Below are positions 1 through 5,828 of a stretch of DNA of 6,554 nucleotides, in pieces. Under the pieces are notes generated by a model that was given only the letters and a program-made list of their open reading frames with translations, was not told the origin of the DNA and made no database searches. The stretch is from Actinobacteria bacterium UBA4719. GTDB taxonomy: Bacteria > Actinomycetota > Actinomycetes > Actinomycetales > Dermatophilaceae. The DNA lies in the NCBI GenBank assembly GCA_002404345.1, contig DHJN01000160.1, positions 1-6,554 on the forward strand, written 5' to 3'. A program made the position numbers and the translations under genes. The number at the start of each line of letters is the position of its first letter. Within the stretch, counting starts at the first letter, position 1.

Positions 1-600
1 ATCGAGGTGGGCATTGAGGTGGCCAGGGACCTTGTCGCACAGGGAAACCGGCTGCTGGTCACCGGTGACATGGGTATTGCCAACACGACCCCGTCGGCGG
101 CCCTGATCAGCGTTTTCACCGGGCTGGGTGTCGCCGAGGTCACTGGCCGTGGCACCGGTATCGATGACGCGATGCTGGAGCACAAGGTGTCCGTCATCGA
201 GACTGCTGTCAGGATCAACGCGGTGAGCGCGAAGGACCCGGTTGCGGCGCTGGCCGGTGTCGGCGGTTTTGAGCATGCGGGCGTCGTGGGGTTTCTGCTG
301 GCCGCTGCGGCACTGCGCACCCCCGTCATCCTCGACGGTGTGATCGCCTGCTCCGCAGCACTGGTGGCCCGGGCCATCGCGCCCGACGCCGCGGACTACT
401 GGGTCGCCGGCCATCGCTCGGTCGAGCCCGGCGCCAGCGCGGCCCTGGCCCACCTCGACCTGGTGCCGTTGGTGGACCTCGAGATGCGCCTGGGCGAGGG
501 TTCGGGAGCGGCCCTGGCCGTGCCGTTGGTCCAGGCTTCGGCCCGCATCCTGCGTGAGGTTGCCACGTTCGACTCGGCCGGTGTCACGGACAAGGACTGA
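1..600 (+). CDS. cobT: CobT, nicotinate-nucleotide--dimethylbenzimidazole phosphoribosyltransferase (3' part, 5' end outside window)
   Basis: The reading frame is open from base 1 to the TGA at 598-600, giving 199 residues, roughly the C-terminal 55-60% of a family that usually has about 350. CobT moves phosphoribose from nicotinate mononucleotide to 5,6-dimethylbenzimidazole, giving alpha-ribazole phosphate for the lower ligand of cobalamin; it is cytoplasmic. Seen in the fragment: GDMGIANTT at residues 22-30, GRGTGIDD, the DGVIACSAAL stretch, HRSVEPG, and LGEGSGA, whose Glu at fragment residue 166 corresponds to the catalytic base described in Salmonella CobT (family knowledge). The GDMG motif has Asp where the Salmonella enzyme, as I recall, has Glu; I believe this is common in actinobacteria. 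The GTG at position 7 is an internal Val, not a start, because similarity continues upstream of it. A peptide/radical SAM pair follows on the same strand. Confidence 0.95.
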   Translation: MEVGIEVARDLVAQGNRLLVTGDMGIANTTPSAALISVFTGLGVAEVTGRGTGIDDAMLEHKVSVIETAVRINAVSAKDPVAALAGVGGFEHAGVVGFLLAAAALRTPVILDGVIACSAALVARAIAPDAADYWVAGHRSVEPGASAALAHLDLVPLVDLEMRLGEGSGAALAVPLVQASARILREVATFDSAGVTDKD

Positions 601-737
601 CCATGCCTGAACGACCAGAACCCTTGCTGCCGTTGGGTTTGCGTCTGCGTGACCGACCAGTGTGGTCTTGGGCGGTGAGCCCATCGCCGTGGCGGCGACG
701 TGCTAACTTGCCGTTTGCTGCAGGAGGAGGTGATCCC
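601..737 (+). promoter_or_regulatory. Leader between cobT and the peptide gene, with three adjacent small hairpins
   Basis: This 137-bp gap lies between the cobT stop and the peptide start. Three short perfect stem-loops sit almost back to back: 655-667 (5-bp stem GACCA/TGGTC), 669-683 (5-bp stem TGGGC/GCCCA) and 684-698 (6-bp stem TCGCCG/CGGCGA). None is followed by a T-run, so none is a classical terminator. TAACTT at 704-709 is a possible -10 element, but I see no good -35 at the right distance, so a separate promoter is unproven. The gap may insulate the peptide gene from cobT or hold its own transcription start. I see no cobalamin riboswitch (no recognisable B12 box). Short stems occur easily by chance in GC-rich DNA. 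Confidence 0.35.
725..736 (+). promoter_or_regulatory. Extended, near-perfect Shine-Dalgarno sequence for the peptide gene
   Basis: AGGAGGTGATCC is complementary over all 12 bases to the usual bacterial 16S rRNA 3' tail (GGATCACCTCCT). The AGGAGG core ends 7 nt before the ATG at 738. This fixes 738 as the start rather than the in-frame ATG at 603, and implies strong initiation. None of the other genes in the window has such a long match. Confidence 0.85.
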
Positions 738-878
738 ATGAAACCTGTATCCGTGCGACCAACGGTGATTGCCTACCGCAAGGCGTGCCCTTCGACCGGA
801 ATCGGTTTGTCGCACTATGTGCTGGCGACAACGAAGCCGTCGCGTAAGGACTCGCAGACCAAGGCGAGCGTGAGGTAG
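738..878 (+). CDS. cbpA: RiPP precursor peptide, CbpA-like (cobalamin-associated modified peptide)
   Basis: The gene encodes 46 residues and is the likely substrate of the radical SAM enzyme that starts 62 bp downstream. The start is set by the extended Shine-Dalgarno at 725-736. The peptide is basic and hydrophilic at both ends (MKPVSVRP...; ...KPSRKDSQTKASVR). Its middle segment, about residues 10-30, holds the distinctive residues: Tyr13, the only Cys (Cys17) in KACPSTGIG, then LSHYVLATT with His26 and Tyr27. There is no signal peptide, membrane segment or double-glycine cleavage site. About a quarter of codons end in A/T, with six of the first eleven doing so, more than in the neighbouring genes. 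From memory, the CbpA 'cobopep' family consists of short peptides beside a SPASM enzyme and cobalamin genes. Identification rests on this context and overall look. The modified residue and the final product are unknown. Confidence 0.8.
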   Translation: MKPVSVRPTVIAYRKACPSTGIGLSHYVLATTKPSRKDSQTKASVR

Positions 879-891
879 TTCGACGGCGATA

Positions 892-929
892 GCCGGCAGG
901 ACTCCTCAAGCCCGGGTGGTCCTGCCGGT
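892..929 (+). other. Intergenic hairpin between precursor and maturase
   Basis: CCGGCAGGAC (893-902) pairs perfectly with GTCCTGCCGG (919-928); a G-U pair (892/929) can extend the stem, and the loop is 16 nt. The hairpin fills most of the 62-bp gap and ends 12 nt before the maturase ATG. No T-run follows, so it is not a standard terminator. It could stabilise the upstream peptide mRNA, attenuate read-through, or limit maturase translation, since the weak GGTGG (928-932) that could serve as ribosome binding site abuts it. The inverted repeat is seen directly; the role is inferred. Confidence 0.6.
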
Positions 930-940
930 GGCTTCACCCA

Positions 941-2122
941 ATGAGACATGTGCTGCGCTTCGGGCTGGTCCCGGCCGCCGTGTACTTCAACCCGACAGAG
1001 CGCTGCAACCTCAACTGCACCTACTGCTACCTGCCTGAGGGCATGCGCCGGCACGGTGAGCACATGTCGAAGGAGTGCCTGTTCGAGGCACTGGAGACCT
1101 TGCTCGCGTTCTTCCGCAAATCCATGCCAGCAGGTGATCTGCCCCAGGTGATCTTCCACGGTGCCGAGCCGATGCTCAACCGTGCGGCCATCTTCGCCGC
1201 GATCGACCATTTCGCCGATGACTTCATCTTCGGGGTGCAGACCAACGGCACGCTGCTGGATGCCGAGGCCATCGAGTTCCTCACGTCCCGGCAGATCAGC
1301 CTGGGCCTGTCCCTGGACGGCCCCGTTGCCGAGGTCACCGATCGCACCCGGCGTACGTTCGGCGGGCACGGCGTCCACGACAAGGTCATCAGTGCGCTCG
1401 AGGCGTTGCGCGGTTACGAGTACCACTCCGTGATCTGCACCGCGACGACTGAGAACCTGGAACACCTGACCAGCATGGTTGAGTTGTTCCATGATCTCGA
1501 GGTCCCGACCTGCATGATCAACCAGGTGCGTTGCACGCTGCCGGGGGGCAGTGAGGTCAAGCCTGCGGACGCCGACTTGGCCACGGCCTACCTGTCGGCT
1601 CTCGAGCGCACCTACGAGCTGTACGAGCAGACAGGCCGCAAGCTCGTGGTCGCCAACTTTGCCAACGTCATCCTGGGGGTCGTCGCGCCGACCGCGCGAC
1701 GCCTCATGTGCGACATCTCGCCGTGCGGTGGGGGACGCTGCTTCTTCGCCGTGGACACCCAGGGGGATCTGTTCCCGTGCAGCGAGTTCATCGGACTGCC
1801 CGAGTTCAAGGGCGGCAACCTGTTCGCCGGTGGTCTGGAGAATGCCTTTGACACGAAGGCTTTCCGCTCAGTCACCGGGCGCACCGTCGAGAAGATCGAC
1901 CCGTGCGGGCGCTGCGCGATCCGTCACTTCTGTGGCGCACCGTGCCCGGCCGAAGCCCACGCACTCAACGGCACGACGGCCGAACGGGGCGCCTTCTGCG
2001 AGTTCTACGAGGAACAGGTCCGCTACGCGCTGCGGCTCATCGCCGACGGGCGCGAAGACGCCTTCCTCTGGGACGACTGGGACAACGCGACCCACACGGT
2101 CTTCGACGTGATCCATCCGTGA
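941..2122 (+). CDS. cbpB: Radical SAM/SPASM peptide maturase, CbpB-like
   Basis: The 393-residue protein is predicted to modify the peptide encoded just upstream, using S-adenosylmethionine and several iron-sulfur clusters in the cytoplasm. The radical SAM motif CNLNCTYC (Cys22, Cys26, Cys29) lies near the N-terminus, followed by HGAEP at residues 73-77 in place of the usual GGEP, and SLDGP around 123-128. The C-terminal SPASM domain has Cys262, Cys267, GDLFPC (Cys280), the CX2CX5CX3C set Cys322/325/331/335, and Cys353, enough ligands for two auxiliary clusters. Only 21 residues precede the first cluster motif, so there is no N-terminal peptide-recognition (RRE) domain. The tail is acidic and aromatic (AFLWDDWDN). 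The ATG at 941 is the first start after an in-frame TAG at 890 but has only a weak ribosome site (GGTGG, 928-932); translation may be lower than for the precursor. SPASM maturase is near certain; the CbpB name comes from recalled family context. Confidence 0.92.
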   Translation: MRHVLRFGLVPAAVYFNPTERCNLNCTYCYLPEGMRRHGEHMSKECLFEALETLLAFFRKSMPAGDLPQVIFHGAEPMLNRAAIFAAIDHFADDFIFGVQTNGTLLDAEAIEFLTSRQISLGLSLDGPVAEVTDRTRRTFGGHGVHDKVISALEALRGYEYHSVICTATTENLEHLTSMVELFHDLEVPTCMINQVRCTLPGGSEVKPADADLATAYLSALERTYELYEQTGRKLVVANFANVILGVVAPTARRLMCDISPCGGGRCFFAVDTQGDLFPCSEFIGLPEFKGGNLFAGGLENAFDTKAFRSVTGRTVEKIDPCGRCAIRHFCGAPCPAEAHALNGTTAERGAFCEFYEEQVRYALRLIADGREDAFLWDDWDNATHTVFDVIHP

Positions 2123-2156
2123 CCCGCAGAGACGCGATCCATCCATGACCCGCAGA
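2105..2156 (+). repeat. 26-bp tandem duplication across the cbpB stop codon
   Basis: Bases 2105-2130 and 2131-2156 are directly adjacent copies matching at 24 of 26 positions; differences are T/C at unit position 5 and G/A at position 16. Unit 1 encodes the last five residues (DVIHP) and the TGA stop; unit 2 repeats this in frame as DAIHP then TGA, but lies behind the first stop. It looks like a recent slippage duplication. It occupies most of the 46-bp space to the convergent FIST gene. Confidence 0.9.
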
Positions 2157-2168
2157 CCGGCGGTTGGC

Positions 2169-3308
2169 TTATTTCGGTCGCTCTTTGAAAACCGTGATGG
2201 TCATCGTCTGGTTGTGCAGGGCGCAGCCGCCCGCGGGCACCGGGGACAGCTCGCCGTAGGCGTAGAAGCCGACCAGGCTGCAGGTCGGACCCAGTTCCGA
2301 CATGACGGCTTCGAGCTCTTCCTCGACCCGCTGTCCGAGGTACAGCCGGCGGCCGAAGCCGCTCACCGCGATGGCCAGCCCAGGTTCGTCGCCCGGAAGC
2401 CGGGCCTGTGCCGCGGCGGTCTGCGCAGCGTCGACGAGCCGTTCGGACGTCCCGCGCATGAGCTGCGCGGTCGACCCCTGCGGGACGTCGTCGGTGAACG
2501 TCATGCTCTGTCGTGACTCGTCCACCGACAGCACGGTGCGGATGAGCTCACTGTCCCCTGATGCGCCGGTCCGGATGGCGAGGGGGAACAGCAGCGCGGT
2601 CGCCGGTAGCCCGGAAACGCGCTCGCTCAGGTACCTCTTGTACAGCTCGAGAGCGGGGTGACCATCCAGCTCCAGGAGCATGTTCCCCTCAGAGCGGGTG
2701 ATGACGCGCTCCGGCCCGAGGATCGTCCAGCCGCCGTCAGATCCATGCCCCACCTCAAGGGCGGTCCCGTACAGACCCACGACCACGACGTGGGATACCG
2801 CAGGACGCCCGTCAACGAGCACCCAGGTGCGCTCGAAGCGGCTGCCATCCCCCGCCAGACCTCCGGTGATGACCGCTGAGCCGCCCGTTCCCTCGGTAAG
2901 CCCCTCGGCGAGGGTGCTGCCGTTGACGTCGATGCCATCGCCCAGGACGAACACCGCGGCCAGGTCGTCGCCTCGCTCGCGCAGCCGCTTGCCGAGCGTT
3001 CGTCCCACGTCGGCGGACTCGGACCTGATCACGGGCTCGGCCTCCACCGCCAGAGAAGTGCGCTCGAAACGCGCCACAGCCACGGTGAGGGACTCGTCAT
3101 ACACCGCCGCGTCCAGGATCTCTTCGGACGTCGAGCAGCCGATCACCGCCGAGCGGGGAAACGCGTCCACGACCGCGCGCAGAGGCTCGTCGTCCTCCAG
3201 CAGGTCCGAGCTGCCGAAGACCAGGACGAGGGTGCCCGGCCCGTCCCAGGCGGGCAGCGGCGTCGACCATCCCTTGGCTCGGTCCCAACCTGCCGTGAAT
3301 AGATCCAT
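2169..3308 (-). CDS. Stand-alone FIST (FIST_N + FIST_C) domain protein, putative small-ligand sensor
   Basis: The 379-residue protein has no membrane segment or signal peptide and is probably cytoplasmic. FIST_N spans about residues 25-225, with an IGCSTSEEI motif at 56-64 typical of the family. FIST_C spans about 230-370, ending in the family-typical GFYAYGE (residues 347-353) and LHNQTMT. FIST domains are predicted small-molecule (perhaps amino-acid) sensors, often fused to or beside signalling domains; here no output domain is present. The ATG at 3308 was chosen because AGAGGA lies 7 nt upstream and FIST_N begins soon after. The frame stays open upstream to 3848, but that would overlap the kinase gene. 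An ATG at 3383 would add 25 residues but has AGGAAG with no spacing. The gene follows the two-component genes on the same strand after 137 bp and converges on cbpB. The ligand is unknown. Confidence 0.88.
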   Translation of the reverse strand: MDLFTAGWDRAKGWSTPLPAWDGPGTLVLVFGSSDLLEDDEPLRAVVDAFPRSAVIGCSTSEEILDAAVYDESLTVAVARFERTSLAVEAEPVIRSESADVGRTLGKRLRERGDDLAAVFVLGDGIDVNGSTLAEGLTEGTGGSAVITGGLAGDGSRFERTWVLVDGRPAVSHVVVVGLYGTALEVGHGSDGGWTILGPERVITRSEGNMLLELDGHPALELYKRYLSERVSGLPATALLFPLAIRTGASGDSELIRTVLSVDESRQSMTFTDDVPQGSTAQLMRGTSERLVDAAQTAAAQARLPGDEPGLAIAVSGFGRRLYLGQRVEEELEAVMSELGPTCSLVGFYAYGELSPVPAGGCALHNQTMTITVFKERPK

Positions 3309-3445
3309 CGTCCAATCCTCTGAGAAATCGCCCAGTCCCCAGCCTATTGGTAGACGCAGTGATTGCCTGACGATTTCGAACATCTTCCTGACGTTGGGGA
3401 CTGCCACGGGGTTTGGTCGACTCACGGGTTGGTGGATCTTGTGCC
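3309..3445 (-). promoter_or_regulatory. Leader of the FIST gene, with a long-range inverted repeat and a CTCAGAGGA motif
   Basis: This 137-bp gap separates the kinase stop from the FIST start. CAGTCCCCA (3333-3341) is the exact 9-bp inverse of TGGGGACTG (3395-3403), 53 nt apart. On the minus strand TCTCAGAGGA (3325-3316) is identical over 10 bp to a sequence in the response-regulator promoter (5771-5762), but here it also supplies the Shine-Dalgarno. I see no convincing -35/-10 pair and no clear terminator after the kinase gene, so FIST may have its own promoter or be read through. Confidence 0.4.
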
Positions 3446-4954
3446 CTACGTGCCGTTTCCCGCTGGCAGAGCGATGAGAAACCCTGTCCCGCCCTTGGCG
3501 CTGACCAATGTGAGCGACCCGCCGTGCGACGTGACGACCGCATGCGCGATGGACAGGCCGAGACCGGTGCTGCCGATGGCCCGCGAACGTGAGTCGTCGG
3601 CGCGCACGAAGCGCTCGAAGACGCTGGCCCGCAGCTCTGCGGGGATGCCGGGGCCGTCGTCGGTGACCGACAGCAGGACCTGATGGACCTGATGGTCCGA
3701 CTGCTGATTGGCCCTGAGTCGGACCACTACTGAGGTCCCGGCCGGGGTATGGGTCCGCGCGTTGGAGAGCAGGTTGGCCACCACCTCGTGGAGCCGGTGT
3801 TCGTCGCCGCGAACGACCAGCGGCTCGTCGGGCAGGTCCAGCGACCACCGGTGGTCAGGGCCCGCCACCCGGGCGTCGCTGGTGACCTCGATGACCAGCC
3901 GGGACAGGTCGACATCCTCCTGCTCCAGCGGGCGACCGGCGTCGAGCCGGGCTAGCAGCAGAAGGTCGTCGACGAGGCGGCCCATCCGTACGGCTTCGGA
4001 CTCGACCCGGCCCAACGCATGACTCACCTCGTCGGGGATGGCCTCGGTGCTCCGTCGGGCCAGCTCCGCATAGCTGCGGATGCCGGCCAACGGGGTCCGC
4101 AGCTCATGACTGGCGTCCGCCACGAAGCGGCGCAGCCGGGCCTCGCTGGCCTCGCGTTGTTCGAGGGATGTCTCCACGTGTCCGAGCATCTGGTTGAAGG
4201 CCGCGCTGAGCTGACCCACCTCGGTGCGCGGATCAGTGTCGGGCACGCGGTGTGGGAGGTCGACTGCGCCGCTGCCCAGGGTCATGGAAGAGACCTGGTT
4301 GGCCGTGGTGGTGACCCGGTGCAACGGGCGCAAGGCGAGGCGGACCCAGCCCGCTCCGGCCAGACCGGTCAAGAGCAGTGCGGCTGCGAAGACGAAGAGC
4401 TCGGTGGCCTCCAGCCGATGCAGGGTCGACTCGATGTCGCGCAACGGCAGGCCGGTGATGTGGATGTCGCCGTCCTGGCTCCGGGTGGCCCGAAGGCGAT
4501 ACTCGCCGATCGAGGACAGCCGAGTGGTCGTCGGCCGCCCGTCGGGAACCAGGTGGAGGAGCTTTTGACGATCCGCGCTGGACATGGCGACGTTGCCGAG
4601 ACTGACCTGGCCGGCGGTGTCGTTGACGACGACGGGCGCGACCAGGGAACCTCTGACGATGCGGGTGGCCAGTGTGCCCACCACCTGCCCCTGGACTCCG
4701 GGCTCGCCGCCGTCAGGGGTTGGCCCGCCCGGGCCGCCCCGACCGTTGGTGTGCTCGAGGCTGACGTCGAGTCGACTTCCGGCGCCGACCAGCTGCTGGT
4801 CGAGCCGCTCGAGAAGGAAGCGCTGCAACGTGATGCTCGTGGTGATCCCGATTCCCGCGCACGACCCGGCTAGGAGGACGAACACCCCGGCGATCAGTCG
4901 GGTCCGAAGGGTCCGACCGGCCAGCCACCCTTGCACGCTCAAGTTGCCCCTCAT
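3446..4954 (-). CDS. Membrane sensor histidine kinase (HAMP-HisKA-HATPase_c)
   Basis: The 502-residue protein is the partner of the response regulator ending 4 bp upstream. Order: a basic N-terminus, membrane helix 1 (about residues 18-40), an extracytoplasmic domain to about 183 with a Gly/Pro-rich stretch near 71-88, membrane helix 2 (about 184-207), HAMP (about 207-262), HisKA with DASHELRTP and phospho-acceptor His283, then the ATPase domain with N-box residues Asn394 and Asn398, DDGPGIP (432-438) and GSTGLGLSIA (461-470). All catalytic motifs look intact. The layout resembles actinobacterial TrcS/TcrY-type kinases. The stimulus is unknown and the sensor domain is not one I recognise. The ATG at 4954 has little ribosome site, so translation is probably coupled to the regulator; a GTG six codons in, preceded by AGGGG, is an alternative start. 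Confidence 0.96.
   Translation of the reverse strand: MRGNLSVQGWLAGRTLRTRLIAGVFVLLAGSCAGIGITTSITLQRFLLERLDQQLVGAGSRLDVSLEHTNGRGGPGGPTPDGGEPGVQGQVVGTLATRIVRGSLVAPVVVNDTAGQVSLGNVAMSSADRQKLLHLVPDGRPTTTRLSSIGEYRLRATRSQDGDIHITGLPLRDIESTLHRLEATELFVFAAALLLTGLAGAGWVRLALRPLHRVTTTANQVSSMTLGSGAVDLPHRVPDTDPRTEVGQLSAAFNQMLGHVETSLEQREASEARLRRFVADASHELRTPLAGIRSYAELARRSTEAIPDEVSHALGRVESEAVRMGRLVDDLLLLARLDAGRPLEQEDVDLSRLVIEVTSDARVAGPDHRWSLDLPDEPLVVRGDEHRLHEVVANLLSNARTHTPAGTSVVVRLRANQQSDHQVHQVLLSVTDDGPGIPAELRASVFERFVRADDSRSRAIGSTGLGLSIAHAVVTSHGGSLTLVSAKGGTGFLIALPAGNGT
3677..3694 (-). repeat. 9-bp exact tandem repeat inside the kinase gene
   Basis: GACCTGATG occurs twice in a row (plus-strand reading), encoding HQVHQV at kinase residues 421-426. 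It lies in a loop of the ATPase domain just before the DDGPGIP motif and keeps the frame. It is probably a small slippage expansion in a length-tolerant loop. Confidence 0.7.
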
Positions 4955-4958
4955 CCGG

Positions 4959-5708
4959 TCACGTGGCGGACTTCAGGACGTAACCGACGCCGCGCACGGT
5001 ATGGATGAGTGGTTCATGCCCCGCGTCTATCTTCTTGCGCAGATAGCTGATGTAGAGCTCGACGACGTGGGCCTGTCCGCCGAAGTCGTACTTCCAGACC
5101 CGGTCCAGGATCTGCGCCTTGCTCAGGACCCGGCGCGGGTTGCCCATCAGGTAGCGCAGCAGCTCGAACTCGGTGGCGGTCAGGTCGACCAGCTCACCGG
5201 CCCGGCGTACCTCGCGGGCTTCCTCATCCATCGTCAGGTCGGCGACGGCGAGCCGGGTCTGTGCGTTGTGGTGGCTCATGCCGGCGCGGCGCAGCATCCC
5301 GCGCAGGCGGGCCAGCACCTCTTCGAGGCTGAACGGCTTGACCACGTAGTCGTCGCCACCGGCGGTGATACCGGCGATCCGGTCCTCGACCGAGTCGCGG
5401 GCGGTGAGGAAGAGCACGCCAACCTGGGGGTTTTGTTCGCGCAGTCGGCGCATGACCTCGAGCCCGTCGAAGTCCGGCAGCATCATGTCGAGCACGATCG
5501 CGTCCGGGCGGAACTCGCGACCAGTGCGGACAGCGCTCACCCCGGTACCTGCGCTTCGTACGTCCCATCCCTCGTGACGCAGCACACTGGCCAGGACCTC
5601 GGCGAGGTTCGGTTCGTCGTCGACGACGAGGATGCGAACGGGTGCCCCGTCCGGGCGGATCAGGGCGGCGGACTTGCTGGTGCTCTCACGTTCCGTCAGC
5701 AGACTCAT
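4959..5708 (-). CDS. OmpR/PhoB-family response regulator (TrcR/PhoP-like)
   Basis: The 249-residue protein is the DNA-binding half of the two-component system. The receiver domain (about residues 24-138) has the acidic pair Asp30/Asp31, phospho-acceptor Asp74 in VLDMMLPD, Thr102 and Lys124 in VVKPF, so it should be phosphorylatable. The winged-helix domain (about 152-247) has DLTATEFELLRYL, the RVLSKAQILDRVW recognition region, VVELYISYLRKKID and the closing TVRGVGYVL. This C-terminal pattern resembles mycobacterial TrcR and PhoP; I do not assign an orthologue. The first 23 residues are an unstructured extension. The ATG at 5708 has no recognisable Shine-Dalgarno, and no alternative ATG or GTG fits better. 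The kinase starts 4 bp after the stop, indicating an operon. Repeats just upstream (5745-5773) suggest self-regulation. Confidence 0.96.
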   Translation of the reverse strand: MSLLTERESTSKSAALIRPDGAPVRILVVDDEPNLAEVLASVLRHEGWDVRSAGTGVSAVRTGREFRPDAIVLDMMLPDFDGLEVMRRLREQNPQVGVLFLTARDSVEDRIAGITAGGDDYVVKPFSLEEVLARLRGMLRRAGMSHHNAQTRLAVADLTMDEEAREVRRAGELVDLTATEFELLRYLMGNPRRVLSKAQILDRVWKYDFGGQAHVVELYISYLRKKIDAGHEPLIHTVRGVGYVLKSAT

Positions 5709-5730
5709 GCGTCAAGGATCGTCGCGCCGG

Positions 5731-5773
5731 CTCAGGGCATGCTGAGAGATTCTTGTGAGTTTCCTCTGAGAGT
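5731..5773 (-). promoter_or_regulatory. Candidate response-regulator operator (11-bp-spaced direct repeats)
   Basis: Read on the minus strand, CTCAGAGGAAA (5770-5760) is followed directly by CTCACAAGAAT (5759-5749) and then CTCTCAG (5748-5742), so CTC-type half sites recur every 11 bp. OmpR-family dimers bind direct repeats with about 11-bp spacing. CTCAG (5731-5735) and CTGAG (5742-5746) also form a short inverted repeat with a 6-bp spacer. Confidence 0.55.
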
Positions 5774-5816
5774 CGGGCCAGCGGCCACTCGAGATGCAGA
5801 GCCACTAGCCAAGAGA

Positions 5817-5828
5817 CTCAGAAGGAAA
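5817..5828 (+). promoter_or_regulatory. Candidate operator box facing the PepSY gene
   Basis: CTCAGAAGGAAA on the plus strand matches the minus-strand CTCAGAGGAAA at 5770-5760 apart from one extra base. The two boxes point away from each other, each toward the gene it precedes. A single half-site-like match is weak evidence, but placement and orientation fit a shared regulator. Confidence 0.4.

Noticed and set aside
601..737. A cobalamin riboswitch next to cobT
   Set aside because: No B12-box-like conserved core is visible, and 137 bp is short for the full element; only small local hairpins are present.
603..878. A longer 91-residue version of the precursor starting at the ATG 3 bp after cobT
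   Set aside because: The 603 start has no ribosome site, the added part has poor codon bias and Arg/Pro/Trp-rich content, and the perfect Shine-Dalgarno at 725-736 points to 738.
815..1492. Minus-strand frame of 225 codons
   Set aside because: It is antisense to the radical SAM gene, whose motifs are unambiguous, and it crosses the intergenic hairpin and the precursor.
2680..3477. Plus-strand frame of 265 codons
   Set aside because: It is antisense to the FIST gene, with a Ser/Arg/Pro-rich translation typical of a wrong-frame reading.
3309..3848. Upstream in-frame extension of the FIST gene
   Set aside because: It would overlap about 400 bp of the well-supported kinase gene on the same strand, and its residues are low-complexity Arg/Pro/Gly unlike a FIST domain.
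4019..4873. Plus-strand frame of 284 codons
   Set aside because: It is the antisense shadow of the kinase gene with no ribosome site or recognisable domain.
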